DNA from: CBDDFV01 sp965227335 | GTDB taxonomy: Bacteria; Planctomycetota; Phycisphaerae; Phycisphaerales; SM1A02 | Length of the DNA: 64,000 bases | Assembly: GCA_965227335.1 (NCBI GenBank) | Contig: CBDDFV010000001.1 | Span: forward strand, 248,001-312,000 | Direction: 5' to 3' | Shown here: one piece after another, positions 35,413 to 43,660 of the stretch | Layout of the letters: every line of letters starts with the position of its first letter | Position numbering within the stretch: position 1 is the first letter of the stretch | Position numbers and translations under genes: made by a program | Notes under the pieces: generated by a model | Seen by the model: the letters and a program-made list of their open reading frames with translations, nothing else | What the model was told of the DNA's origin: nothing | Database searches by the model: none

Positions 35413-35449
35413 AAAAAACGCCGCCACGCGATCGGGACGCGTGGCGGCG
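35413..35449 (-). terminator. intrinsic terminator of the protease gene
   Basis: CGCCGCCACGCG (35419-35430) and CGCGTGGCGGCG (35438-35449) make a 12-bp stem around ATCGGGA, and on the minus strand TTTTTT follows directly. It is 20 bp beyond the stop at 35472. Confidence 0.9.
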
Positions 35450-35471
35450 CGGTTGAATTGAGGGATTCGCC

Positions 35472-37649
35472 TCAGCCCGTCCAGCCGGCGAGCAGGAGGG
35501 CCAGGTCCGCCGCGTCGACGTCCCCGTCGAGATCAAGGTCGCCGTCCGGTCCGCCCGAGCCCCACGCCGCGAGCAACGCCGCGAGGTCCGCGGCGTCGAC
35601 GTCCCCGTCGCCGTCGAGATCGCCGACGAGACCGCCTGCGCAGATGACGCCGAGGGCGGTGCGGTTGATCCGGACGTCGTCGACGCCCGCTTCGACCACC
35701 GACCCGTCTCCGAGATCCGACGCCGTGAATCGCACCCGCACCGCGTCCGTCGGCGGCAGCACGTCCGCGATCCGGATCGAGACGGGGATCCACCCGCCGT
35801 TCACCTCGTCGCCGTCGGGACCGATCGTCTCCAGATTTGTCCACGTCAGGCCGTTGTCGTTCGAGATGTCGATCACGAAGATGTCCGCCATCGGCGCGGC
35901 GCCGGCGGTGTTCGAATACCACCGACGGTACGACACGTGCGCATCCGGCAGACCGCTCGCATCCAGCCGCGGCGAGATCAGCGTCGTCGATCCGTCGTCC
36001 ACGTCGGAGTTGCCGTCGACGTTGTCGGTGAGATAGCACTGGCCGGAGCCGTCCGCATCGAACGGCGGATCGCCGCGATCCCCGCCCCCGATCGGCACGC
36101 CCCGCTCCCACGCCCCGTCCGTCAGGCCGCCGCCGTTCTCCACCGACCACAGCAGGTCGGCCTCGAAGTCGTCGATGAACACGACGTCCAGCCCGACGCC
36201 GGCCGTGGCTTCGTGCGCGGCGTCCTCCGGGTCGAACAGGTCGGCGACCTGTTCCCCTTCGTCGCTTTCGGCCGTGAAGAAGTACCGCACCGTCGCGCCG
36301 CACTCGAGCGTGGGGAACGCCGCGTCGTACACGTTCGGCTCGATCTCGATCATCGGCAGCGGATCGAACACGCCGTCGTCGTCGCCATCCACGTGAAGCT
36401 GCCCGGTGCCGGGCACGGGGGCCGCCTCGTTCGCGGCGACCTCGACGCGGATCACGCCGGATTCGTTGTCGATGAGGCTCGGCAGCCCGTCCGGGAACGT
36501 GAAGGTCAGCGGCTGGGCGGGGATGCACACGCCCTGCGGATTGGCGAGCGCGTTGAGCAGCCCCGCGTTGAGCACGCCGCACCCGGAGTTCGCGCCGCCC
36601 CCGGCGTTGCAGCCGCCGTTGGTGTGAATCGCGATCGCCTCGCCCGTCGCCTCGTTGATCACCGGCGAGCCGGAGTTGCCGCCCGTGGTGTCAGTCGCGT
36701 ACTGCATGACCGTCCCGGATGCGCTGCTGAACGGGCCGGTGTGCGTCTGCTGGACGTGGTTCCATTGCGGGGGCGACTGGTCGGAGCCGTGCCCGGTGAT
36801 GCGAATCGTCGCGCCCGGGGCCGGGGCGGGATCGGCGGCGAGGACGAAGAAGTCGCCCTGCGCTTCGTACGGCGTGAGCCCCGTGTTGCTGTTGGGGAAG
36901 CAGCCGAAGTACGCCCAGTCGTTCCCCAGGCCGCCGTTGAGATCCTGCATCGAGACCGGATCGACCGGGTACTGGTCCTCCGGGCCGGGGTGACGCAGGC
37001 CGCCGCCCGAATCCGAGTCGGGCACGTTGAACTGCACGATGTCCGCATCGCCCCCGACGGTGCAGTGACCGGCCGACAGGAACGTGCGGTTCGGATCGTC
37101 GATCAGCCACGCGGTGCACACGATCGGCATGAGCCGTCCGACCCGCGGGTCGGACGAGGGCAGGCGGTCGTCCTCGGGACCGCAGATCGTCGCGGCGCCG
37201 CCGACCGGGACGCCCTCGGTGATCGAGTCCAGCGTGATCAGACTCGCCGCCGCGCCGGGATCGGCGATGACGTCCAGACGGACCGCGTCGCCGTTGAAGT
37301 AGGCGGTGGTGTTGCGCCAGTGGAGGAGCGATTCGGCGTCGAGGATCTGCGCGGCGCCGTCGTCGAGCGAGGTCACGATGAGCACGGTGGGGCGTCCGCC
37401 GTCCGGCGCGTCGCCGAGCACCGCATCATCGAACGTCAGTCGGAGCCACGACGCCCCGGCGCCCGCTTCGACGATCTCGCTCCAGATGACCCGTCGCTCC
37501 GGCGTGTGATTCGCGACGCGACCGGACGAGACCGTGGCCGGCGTCGTCACGGACGCGAGCGGGGCGGTCTGGGCGTGGGCCGTCGCGAGCGTGAGCCCGA
37601 TCCCGATTCCGCCGCCGATGAAACTGCTGAACCATCCGCCCTGCGTCAT
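35472..37649 (-). CDS. secreted trypsin-like serine protease with dockerin-type tail
   Basis: A signal peptide (FIGGGIGIGLTLATAHA) precedes a chymotrypsin-fold domain with the triad His195 (LSAGHCTVGG), Asp244 (GLGNDWAYF) and Ser326 (TTGGNSGSPVIN), residues counted from ATG 37649. Its catalytic centre is intact. An all-beta region follows with FTFPDGLPSLIDNESGVI and an N-terminally blocked jelly-roll-like domain, ending in two calcium-type repeats. ATG 37649 is preferred over two upstream in-frame starts because GGAG lies 7 nt before it and the signal peptide then starts normally. A terminator follows. Confidence 0.88.
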   Translation of the reverse strand: MTQGGWFSSFIGGGIGIGLTLATAHAQTAPLASVTTPATVSSGRVANHTPERRVIWSEIVEAGAGASWLRLTFDDAVLGDAPDGGRPTVLIVTSLDDGAAQILDAESLLHWRNTTAYFNGDAVRLDVIADPGAAASLITLDSITEGVPVGGAATICGPEDDRLPSSDPRVGRLMPIVCTAWLIDDPNRTFLSAGHCTVGGDADIVQFNVPDSDSGGGLRHPGPEDQYPVDPVSMQDLNGGLGNDWAYFGCFPNSNTGLTPYEAQGDFFVLAADPAPAPGATIRITGHGSDQSPPQWNHVQQTHTGPFSSASGTVMQYATDTTGGNSGSPVINEATGEAIAIHTNGGCNAGGGANSGCGVLNAGLLNALANPQGVCIPAQPLTFTFPDGLPSLIDNESGVIRVEVAANEAAPVPGTGQLHVDGDDDGVFDPLPMIEIEPNVYDAAFPTLECGATVRYFFTAESDEGEQVADLFDPEDAAHEATAGVGLDVVFIDDFEADLLWSVENGGGLTDGAWERGVPIGGGDRGDPPFDADGSGQCYLTDNVDGNSDVDDGSTTLISPRLDASGLPDAHVSYRRWYSNTAGAAPMADIFVIDISNDNGLTWTNLETIGPDGDEVNGGWIPVSIRIADVLPPTDAVRVRFTASDLGDGSVVEAGVDDVRINRTALGVICAGGLVGDLDGDGDVDAADLAALLAAWGSGGPDGDLDLDGDVDAADLALLLAGWTG

Positions 37650-37822
37650 GTCACAACTCCGCATAAACCACTGCACTCAAGGAAACAACGGGCGTCAACG
37701 CCGCCCCCTCCGCCCGAATGTCAGGATATCGTAAAGGCTCGATCGGTCCGAAGACAGGGCAATCCCGAAAACCCCTTGCGCGGCGCGCCGTTGTGCGGGT
37801 CGCGGCGGCGTGCGCAGAAGAA

Positions 37823-37850
37823 CGCCCCCGGGACGCGGGTCCCGGGGGCG
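37823..37850 (-). terminator. intrinsic terminator of the dockerin-tailed gene at 37893
   Basis: CGCCCCCGGGAC and GTCCCGGGGGCG form a 12-bp stem around GCGG, and the minus strand continues with TTCTTCTG. It lies 42 bp beyond the stop. Confidence 0.75.
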
Positions 37851-37892
37851 GTGCAGGTGATCAGGCGGACCCAGGGTCCGATTTATCGCGGA

Positions 37893-39320
37893 TCAGCAGG
37901 AGCCCCACGCGGCGAGGAGGATCGCGAGGTCGGCCGCATCCGTGTCGCCGTCGCCGTCGAGGTCGCCCAGCGTGTTCTTGTTCCACGCCGCGAGAAGGAC
38001 GGCGAGGTCGGCCGGACCGACGACGTCATCGTTGTCGAAGTCGGCGGGGCAGGTCTCGACCGCACTCGGGGTGATGCTGGAGATCGTGAAGCTGTCCGAG
38101 GCGCCCGGCTTGAAGAAGCCCACGGTGGCGGACCGCGCGTCCGGCGGCGTGTTGGCGACGAACCAGAAGTTGTACATCGTGCCCCAGCGGAGCGCGTTGG
38201 CGCTCGTGTTGTCGCCGAAGGCTTCGGTCTCCCAGATGACCTGGTCGTCGGTGATGGTGATCGTCCAGTCCGTGCCGTCCCACGGTTCGCCGGAGTGGTA
38301 CTCGACGTCGCTGAAGCCGGCGTCGGTGATCTCCACGCCTTCGAACCGCTCCACCGCGAAGCTGCCGGCGGCGCGGTCGCTGTTCATGTTGAACAGGGCG
38401 TACTCATACCGCCAGGTGCCGTCGCCCTGGTCGATCGCGACGGCGCCGTGAATGAACACGCCGTCGAGCGACTGCTTCTCGGTGAGGTTGACGCCGTCCT
38501 GGTACTCGGGCCACGCGTAGATCGCGGCGCGTTCCTGCACGGTCGGACCGTCCCAGGCCATGTTGAAGGTGTCGTTGTTGATGATGTTGGCCTTGCGGTA
38601 CGACACGTTGTTGCTGCCGTTGCCCGCGGCGGCGTCGTCCGGCGAGATGTACTGGCCTTCACCAAAGTAGAGTGCATCGGGGTTCAGGTCCGGATCGAGA
38701 TCGGTGTTCTTCACCTGGCACCGACGCGCGAGCACGCCGCTGAACGCGGGGCTGTCGTACGGCCAGGGGAAGACGCCCGTCGTCGGGTTCACTTCGTACT
38801 TCGGACCGAGACCGCCCTGGCTGCCGTTCAGACTCGCCGAGTACGGGTCGGAGCAACCGACGCCGAGTTCCGTGCAGCAGCACGGACCCGCGGGGATGCA
38901 CGCGCCGCACAGGCTCTGCTGCAACGCGCAGAAGCCGTGCTTGAGCCAGCTCTGGCCGATCTGCTGGAAGCGGCCGTCCTTGAGCCGGTACATGTTCTGG
39001 CCGATCACCGGGTGGTTCGGCGAGTTGTCGTACCAGTCCAGTTGCTCATCGCCGACGTTGCACGACGTGGTGCCGATCGAATACGCGGTCATGCCGTCCG
39101 CCGTTCCCCAGCGCAGCGGACCCTGACCGTTCAGGGAACCGACGATCACGTCGGGACCGATGTCGCCGATCGGTTCAAACTCGCCCGGCGCTTCGTCGCC
39201 CAGGGTCGGCGCGCTCCGCGACAGCGGATCCGCGTTCACATTGCTCGACGCCATCTGACCCAGAACGATGGCGGCGCCGGCAAGACCAGCCGACGCCAGG
39301 ATGAAGCGGGGATTCATCAT
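37893..39320 (-). CDS. secreted protein of unknown function with dockerin-type tail
   Basis: The 475-residue product has a signal peptide (ILASAGLAGAAIVLG) and a Cys-rich stretch (residues about 130-160, CALQQSLCGACIPAGPCCCT) followed by a beta-rich domain rich in Trp, Tyr and Asn. The C-terminus has DFDNDDVVGPADLAVLLAAW and DLDGDGDTDAADLAILLAAW. No catalytic signature is recognised. GAGGTAGAGAG precedes the first of two adjacent ATGs. The gene is the last of four dockerin-tailed genes in a row, and the end of this group is closed by its own terminator. Confidence 0.78.
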   Translation of the reverse strand: MMNPRFILASAGLAGAAIVLGQMASSNVNADPLSRSAPTLGDEAPGEFEPIGDIGPDVIVGSLNGQGPLRWGTADGMTAYSIGTTSCNVGDEQLDWYDNSPNHPVIGQNMYRLKDGRFQQIGQSWLKHGFCALQQSLCGACIPAGPCCCTELGVGCSDPYSASLNGSQGGLGPKYEVNPTTGVFPWPYDSPAFSGVLARRCQVKNTDLDPDLNPDALYFGEGQYISPDDAAAGNGSNNVSYRKANIINNDTFNMAWDGPTVQERAAIYAWPEYQDGVNLTEKQSLDGVFIHGAVAIDQGDGTWRYEYALFNMNSDRAAGSFAVERFEGVEITDAGFSDVEYHSGEPWDGTDWTITITDDQVIWETEAFGDNTSANALRWGTMYNFWFVANTPPDARSATVGFFKPGASDSFTISSITPSAVETCPADFDNDDVVGPADLAVLLAAWNKNTLGDLDGDGDTDAADLAILLAAWGSC

Positions 39321-39579
39321 GACTCTCTACCTCTTTGGGATGTCCTGCTCTCGAAGCAGGAGGTGGGGACCTGCGGGGATAACTGCCGAAGCGCGACCGC
39401 CACCACGCGCGGCTCGGACCAACCGCTTTACACTAGCACACACGATAGGCGAATCGAGCCCCCGCAGGCCAGATTGAACGCACCCCCGTTTTCATCCCCC
39501 CGCAGATCCGTCCGCTTGCCCAGCTTCACATCCCCGCCCCTCGCCCCCAGCCTCTGGGACTGACCTCGAAAGGTCAGAC

Positions 39580-40173
39580 ATGAAGCGATCCGAACCGGCA
39601 CGCCCGAGAACCCGCCGGGCCGCCACGCTCCGACTGTTCGTCGCCGCGTATCCGCCGCCCGACGTCGCAACGGCCCTCGCCGGCCTTGCGTCCGATCCCG
39701 CCCTGGCCCTGGATCCACTCCGTCGAGTGCCGTCCGCCGACATCCATCTCACCCTTCAGTTCATCGGAGACACGCGGGTCCGGGATCTCGACGACGCGAT
39801 CGAGTCCGTCCGCCGCGCTTCGAGCGGGATCACGCCGTTCATGCTGACGCCGCAGCGTCGGATCCTCCTCCCGCCCCGCGGCCGGGCGCGGGTTCTCGCG
39901 GTCGAGACGGATGCTCCGTCCGAGGTCCTCGAACTCCATCGTCGGCTGGCTCAGCGTTTTGCGCGAGCCGGGCGTCGGAACGCCGCCGACCGGTACCTGC
40001 CGCACCTCACGATCGCGCGTTTTTCGGGTTCGGGGCGTTCGCCGCGCCCGGTTCTGTCGCCCGGCCCGCTGCCCATTGATCCGTTTCCGGTTGAGTCGAT
40101 CTGTCTGGTGAAGAGCGTGCTGCGCCCCGGCGGCGCGACGCATGGTGTGGTGACGACGGTCGAACTCCCCTGA
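39580..40173 (+). CDS. thpR: RNA 2',3'-cyclic phosphodiesterase (2H family)
   Basis: The 197-residue 2H phosphoesterase has two HxTx motifs, DIHLTLQFIGD near residue 55 and PHLTIARFSG near residue 150, that build its active site. ThpR/LigT hydrolyses 2',3'-cyclic phosphate ends of RNA. A basic N-terminal tail of 14 residues precedes the first strand LRLFVAAYPPP. ATG 39580 follows AAAGGTCAGAC. It is monocistronic; its stop is immediately followed by a tandem-repeat array. Confidence 0.92.
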   Translation: MKRSEPARPRTRRAATLRLFVAAYPPPDVATALAGLASDPALALDPLRRVPSADIHLTLQFIGDTRVRDLDDAIESVRRASSGITPFMLTPQRRILLPPRGRARVLAVETDAPSEVLELHRRLAQRFARAGRRNAADRYLPHLTIARFSGSGRSPRPVLSPGPLPIDPFPVESICLVKSVLRPGGATHGVVTTVELP

Positions 40174-40189
40174 CCCCCGGCTGGAGAAG

Positions 40190-40781
40190 GGGATCGTGTG
40201 ACGGTTGGTCGGGTCCCCCGGTGTCGCGTGGGATCGGGTGACGTTTTGGGCGGGTTCCCCGGTGTCGGGTGGGCTCGTGTGACGGTTGGTCGGGTCCCCC
40301 GGTGTCGCGGGGGATCGTGTGACAGTTGGTCGGTCCCCCGGTGTCGCGGGGGATCGTGTGACGGTTGGTCGGGTCCCCCGGTGTCGGGTGGGATCGTGTG
40401 ACGGTTGGTCGGGTCCCCCGGTGTCGGGTGGGATCGTGTGACGGGTGGGCGGGTCCCCCGGTGTCGCGGGGGATCGTGCGACGGTTGGTCGGGTTCCCCG
40501 GTGTCGGGTGGGATCGTGTGACGGTTGGGCGGGTCCCCCGGTGTCGGGTGGGATCGTGTGACGTTTGGGCGGGTTCCCCGGTGTCGCGGGGGATCGTGTG
40601 ACGGTTGGTCGGGTCCCCCGGTGTCGGGTGGGATCGGGTGACGGTTGGGCGGGTCCCGCGGTGTCGGGTGGGATCGGGTGACGGTTTGGGCGGGTCCCCC
40701 GGTGTTGCGTGGGATCGTGTGACGGTTGGGCGGGTTCCCCGGTGTCGGGTGGGATCGTGTGACGGGTGGTCGGGTCCCCCG
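40190..40781. repeat. tandem array of 14 full (plus one partial) 40-bp units
   Basis: Units of GTGTCGGGTGGGATCGTGTG plus ACGGTTGGTCGGGTCCCCCG recur from 40221 to 40781, with copies of 39, 40 or 41 bp and 0-6 substitutions each; a 31-bp partial copy starts it. The right end abuts a REP-like palindrome (40776-40797) and the left end a half-palindrome CCCCCGGCT at about 40176. Both strands are open over most of it, but codon patterns follow the repeat, so it is read as noncoding. It fills the 620-bp gap between thpR and the DUF952 gene. Confidence 0.9.
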
Positions 40782-40797
40782 GCGGAGCCGGGGGCTA
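40776..40797 (-). repeat. REP-like palindrome, copy 1 (supplies a stop codon)
   Basis: On the minus strand TAG-CCCCCGGC-TCC-GCCGGGGG reads outward from the DUF952 gene: its TAG is the stop codon and the palindrome begins straight after. Stem 8 bp, loop 3 nt. See copies at 42131-42155 and 58764-58784. Confidence 0.75.
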
Positions 40798-41139
40798 GGG
40801 GAGTCGCCATCCGTGTGCGGTTCGTTGGAGCGGGCGATGGTCGATGATCGCGTGGTGCGGGATCGGACCGAACACGTGCGGGAACCACTCGTTCGGTCGG
40901 TCGGCGCCGCGCTCCATGCGGACGGGGACGTGGAGTCGGGCGGTGTCGATGACGATCATCACGAGCGTGTCGGCGTCGGGGTAGAAGCGGTCCGCGACGG
41001 CGAGGGCCTGCGGTTCGTCGGCGCTGCAGTGCACGAATCCTTCGACATCGAGGGAGCGCGGCGTATAGGGGTCGTCCGCGGGAGGCGTTTCGATGAGGTG
41101 GAGCAGTCGCGCCGGCGGCGGGGGGGGCTGGTCGGTCAT
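40795..41139 (-). CDS. DUF952-family protein
   Basis: The 114-residue protein carries the DUF952 pattern: RLLHLIETPPADDPYTPRSL, then VEGFVHCSADEPQALAVADR and FPHVFGPIPHHAIIDH. The family is small, cytoplasmic and uncharacterised, with a fold akin to ADP-ribosylating toxins noted in some members. ATG 41139 is preferred to ATG 41160, which would overlap the divergent gene's start. Its stop is part of a REP-like palindrome. Confidence 0.85.
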   Translation of the reverse strand: MTDQPPPPPARLLHLIETPPADDPYTPRSLDVEGFVHCSADEPQALAVADRFYPDADTLVMIVIDTARLHVPVRMERGADRPNEWFPHVFGPIPHHAIIDHRPLQRTAHGWRLP

Positions 41140-41144
41140 TGGCG

Positions 41145-41150
41145 TATGAT
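41145..41150 (+). promoter_or_regulatory. putative -10 box of a leaderless promoter (dehydrogenase gene)
   Basis: TATGAT ends 8 nt before the ATG at 41159 with no Shine-Dalgarno sequence. Confidence 0.45.
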
Positions 41151-41158
41151 CACGTGTC

Positions 41159-42133
41159 ATGGCTGATTCGTCACGCCCCGTTGTCCTCGTCGTGGAACCG
41201 CTTGCGGACGCCCCGCTCGCGTGGCTGCGCGAGCACGCCGAAGTGCACGTCGGGTCGATCGACGACCTCGCGGTGACGCACGGCCCGGTCGCGGCGGGCC
41301 TGCTGATCCGCACCGAAACGACGATCGACACGCGGCTGCTCGACCGGCTGCCCGCGCTGAAGGTGGTCGGACGGGGCGGCGTCGGTCTCGACCACGTCGA
41401 TGTCGACGCCTGCCGGGCGCGAGGCGTCGACGTCGTGCACACGCCGGACGCCAACACGCAGGCGGTGGTGGAGTACGTCTTTCGTCTCCTGCTCGGGGCG
41501 TTGCGCCCAGTGGTTCGTCTCGACGCGCCGCTGGCGCTCGACGAATGGCGATTCCTCCGCGCCCGCACGGTCGGTGCGCGGCAGCTCGGCGATCTCACCG
41601 TCGGCGTCCTCGGGTTTGGTCGCATCGGCCGACGCATCGCGCGGGCTGCGTCCGGCTTCGGCGCGGCGGTGCAGTATCACGATCTCGTCGAGATCCCCGA
41701 AGCGGATCGCATGGGGGCGACGCCCGTCGACGCTGAGACGTTGTTCCGCACGAGCGATGTGCTTACGGTGCACGTGGACGGACGATCGTCGAATCGCGGC
41801 TGGATCAACGCGGATCGCCTGGCGTGGCTGAAGTCGGAAGTGATCTTCATCAACGCGGCCCGGGGGTTCGTCGTGGACGCCGACGCGCTCGCCGATGCGA
41901 TGCGGATGCGTCCCGATGCGCGAGCGATACTCGATGTCCACGATCCCGAGCCGATCGCGTCGGACTCGCCGCTGCTGGGACGGCCGAACGTGGATCTCTA
42001 TCCGCACCTGGCGAGTCGCACGCGGGCGTCAGTGGAAGCAATGAGCTGGGTGGTGCGCGATGTGATCGCGGTGTTGCGCGGCGAGTCGCCACGCTGGCCG
42101 GCCCCGACCCCGGCCACTCCGACGAAACGCTAG
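41159..42133 (+). CDS. D-3-phosphoglycerate dehydrogenase-like 2-hydroxyacid dehydrogenase
   Basis: The 324-residue NAD-dependent enzyme has the Rossmann motif VGVLGFGRIGRRIARAA and the catalytic set of the D-2-hydroxyacid dehydrogenase family: Arg in INAARGFVVDADAL, an acidic residue in ILDVHDPEPI, and His in DLYPHLASRT. The single catalytic plus nucleotide-binding pair without a C-terminal ACT domain makes it a short PGDH-like form; serine synthesis or glyoxylate/hydroxypyruvate reduction are both possible. Its stop TAG begins a REP-like palindrome. Confidence 0.87.
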   Translation: MADSSRPVVLVVEPLADAPLAWLREHAEVHVGSIDDLAVTHGPVAAGLLIRTETTIDTRLLDRLPALKVVGRGGVGLDHVDVDACRARGVDVVHTPDANTQAVVEYVFRLLLGALRPVVRLDAPLALDEWRFLRARTVGARQLGDLTVGVLGFGRIGRRIARAASGFGAAVQYHDLVEIPEADRMGATPVDAETLFRTSDVLTVHVDGRSSNRGWINADRLAWLKSEVIFINAARGFVVDADALADAMRMRPDARAILDVHDPEPIASDSPLLGRPNVDLYPHLASRTRASVEAMSWVVRDVIAVLRGESPRWPAPTPATPTKR

Positions 42134-42155
42134 CCCGCGGCTCTGCCGCGGGGCT
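42131..42155 (+). repeat. REP-like palindrome, copy 2 (supplies a stop codon)
   Basis: TAG-CCCGCGG-CTCTG-CCGCGGG-GCT: the TAG is the stop of the dehydrogenase gene and a 7-bp stem follows. The same start (TAGCCC[C/G]CGGCT) is seen in copy 1. Confidence 0.75.
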
Positions 42156-42202
42156 GATGCGTCGTATGCTCCCGGGGCGAGGATTCCGGAGGGCTTCATC
42201 CA

Positions 42203-42556
42203 ATGGGTTTCATCTTTGAAGATCTTGAGGTCTATCAACGCGCCGTAGATCTGGCCGAAGCCGTGCTCGAGACCATGGATCGCGCCCCTCGTGGATCCGG
42301 CGCGCTGAAGGATCAGTTGAATCGAGCCGCATTGTCGATTCCCACGAATCTGGCCGAAGGCAACGGTCGCTCGACTCCGGCCGACCGAATTCGCTTCTTC
42401 GTGATCGCCCGCGGTTCGATGCAGGAATGTGTTCCGTTGCTCGAACTCTCGCGTCGTCGAGGGATCGTGACGACGCACGAGTTCGAGTCACTCACTGGTC
42501 AACTCGCATCCGTCGCGCGAATGACGAACGGCCTGATTCGATGGCAGAAGCGATGA
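42203..42556 (+). CDS. four-helix-bundle protein (23S rRNA IVP-like)
   Basis: The 117-residue protein matches the S23 ribosomal/IVP-type four-helix bundle: FEDLEVYQRAVDLAEAVLE, LKDQLNRAALSIPTNLAEGN and FFVIARGSMQECVPLLELS. In some bacteria such genes lie inside 23S rRNA intervening sequences; here it is free-standing. GGAGG precedes the ATG by about 12 nt. Its DNA is less GC-rich than its neighbours and may be acquired. Role unknown. Confidence 0.88.
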   Translation: MGFIFEDLEVYQRAVDLAEAVLETMDRAPRGSGALKDQLNRAALSIPTNLAEGNGRSTPADRIRFFVIARGSMQECVPLLELSRRRGIVTTHEFESLTGQLASVARMTNGLIRWQKR

Positions 42557-42582
42557 CGTCGGGTCACGACGGTCGCAAGTCC

Positions 42583-42654
42583 AACTTCCACTTTCCATCC
42601 TGCACTCTCCACTCTCCACTTTCCACTTTCCACTTTCCACTTTCCACTCTCTCC
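42583..42654. repeat. CCACTTTCC-type repeat, forward orientation
   Basis: Five to seven variants of the 7-bp word CCACTTT/CCACTCT occur in tandem. It lies after the four-helix-bundle gene; see the related inverted array at 42775-42829 and the copy at 1411-1477. Confidence 0.75.
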
Positions 42655-42774
42655 TCTGCACGTCCCACGCTCCTGGTCCGACGGCGCCGGGCGCGCCGAT
42701 CGCAATCGTCTTGACCGAGATCACGCTGACGATGCACATCCGCAGAACACCCCCGCGCGGCGTCGATCGCGAGC

Positions 42775-42829
42775 AGGGAAAGTGGAAAGTGGAAAGTGGG
42801 AAGTGGAACAGTGGAGCAGGAGGAAGAGG
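42775..42829. repeat. GGAAAGTGG-type repeat, inverted orientation
   Basis: This is the reverse complement of the array at 42583-42654, 120 bp away, and it includes CAGTGGAGCAGG, the complement of CCTGCTCCACTG at 1411-1477. The two arrays could fold into one long stem. Confidence 0.7.
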
Positions 42830-42843
42830 CGAGATCGTCCGCG

Positions 42844-43239
42844 TCAATCCCAGCGAAACACGCCCTTGCGCCACGCATAGATATACGCAATGATCGACGT
42901 CGCCACGAAGAAGCCGATGCGGGCGAGGAAGAGTCCGGCTTCGGGGCTCTGGGGCTCGAGCTTGGCGAACGAGACGGCCCAGGGATAGAGGAAGATGATC
43001 TCGACGTCGAAGACGAGGAAGGTCATCGCGAGCACGTAGAAGCGGACGTTGAACCGTTTACGGGCGGTGCCGATCGGGTTCATGCCGGATTCGTACGCGA
43101 TTTCCTTCGTCTCGCCCCGCACGCTCGGCCCGAGCAGATGGGTGCCGATGAGGTTCGCCGCGACGAAGACGATCGCCATCCCGATCAGCATGAGGATCGG
43201 CAGGTAGGCGTTGGGATCGACGGCGAGGAACGTGGTCAT
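42844..43239 (-). CDS. nuoA: NADH-quinone oxidoreductase subunit A
   Basis: The 131-residue protein is complex I subunit 3/NuoA: three membrane helices (LPILMLIGMAIVFVAANLIG, VLAMTFLVFDVEIIFLYPW and GLFLARIGFFVATSIIAYIY) with the conserved loop ETKEIAYESGMNPIG and FDVE in helix 2. It inserts into the membrane arm that pumps protons. In most bacteria nuoA heads the nuoA-N operon; here no other nuo gene flanks it, so complex I must be split or this is a detached copy. Confidence 0.94.
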   Translation of the reverse strand: MTTFLAVDPNAYLPILMLIGMAIVFVAANLIGTHLLGPSVRGETKEIAYESGMNPIGTARKRFNVRFYVLAMTFLVFDVEIIFLYPWAVSFAKLEPQSPEAGLFLARIGFFVATSIIAYIYAWRKGVFRWD

Positions 43240-43346
43240 CGGGGGCTCGGATCCGGGTCAGCGGGTGAGGAGGGAGTGTACGGGCGGGGGCGGGACGGCT
43301 CAAGTCGCCGCGGATGTGAGCTAGACTATGGGTCAGGAGGTGCTCC

Positions 43347-43631
43347 ATGGCCGCCGCGATCGGATGTCTCGCTCTCTTCTTCCCCCGCCTCGCCATCATT
43401 CTGGTCGTGATCTTCAGCGACTACATCGGCGACGCCTGCCAGACCGTGATCTGGCCTCTGCTCGGGTTCATCTTCCTGCCGCTGACCACCCTCGCCTACG
43501 CCTGGGCGTGGCACTCCGGCGGCGGATCGATCCAGGGCGTGGGCCTGATCGCGATTGTCGTCGCGGTGATCCTCGACCTCGGTCTGCACGGCGGAGCGGG
43601 CAAGTCAGCCACGCGTCGCCGCACCGCGTGA
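43347..43631 (+). CDS. small membrane protein, 94 aa
   Basis: The short product has three hydrophobic helices: FPRLAIILVVIFSDYIGDAC, VIWPLLGFIFLPLTTLAYAW and GVGLIAIVVAVILDLGLHGG. The length and LFFPRLA start are conserved-looking, but I assign no family. AGGAGG lies 7 nt before the ATG, and TAGACT at 43322-43327 may be its -10 box. The antiporter gene follows by 29 bp, though a separate promoter seems available for it. Confidence 0.7.
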   Translation: MAAAIGCLALFFPRLAIILVVIFSDYIGDACQTVIWPLLGFIFLPLTTLAYAWAWHSGGGSIQGVGLIAIVVAVILDLGLHGGAGKSATRRRTA

Positions 43632-43646
43632 GCCCCCGCTGACGGG

Positions 43647-43652
43647 TATCCT
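43647..43652 (+). promoter_or_regulatory. putative -10 box of a leaderless promoter (antiporter gene)
   Basis: TATCCT ends 8 nt before the ATG at 43661. Confidence 0.4.
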
Positions 43653-43660
43653 GCCCCGTC

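Noticed and set aside
35937..39563. 1208-codon plus-strand open frame
   Set aside because: It runs antisense through three genes with signal peptides, active-site motifs and terminators; the frame is an effect of high GC.
40190..40781. CRISPR array
   Set aside because: Units are contiguous near-identical 40-mers with no unique spacers, and no cas gene is present.
40007..40888. Minus-strand frame across the 40-bp array (HDPTRHRGTRPTVT repeats)
   Set aside because: The frame stays open because the repeat lacks stops in that frame; the opposite strand is open too, and it overlaps thpR and DUF952 coding sequence.
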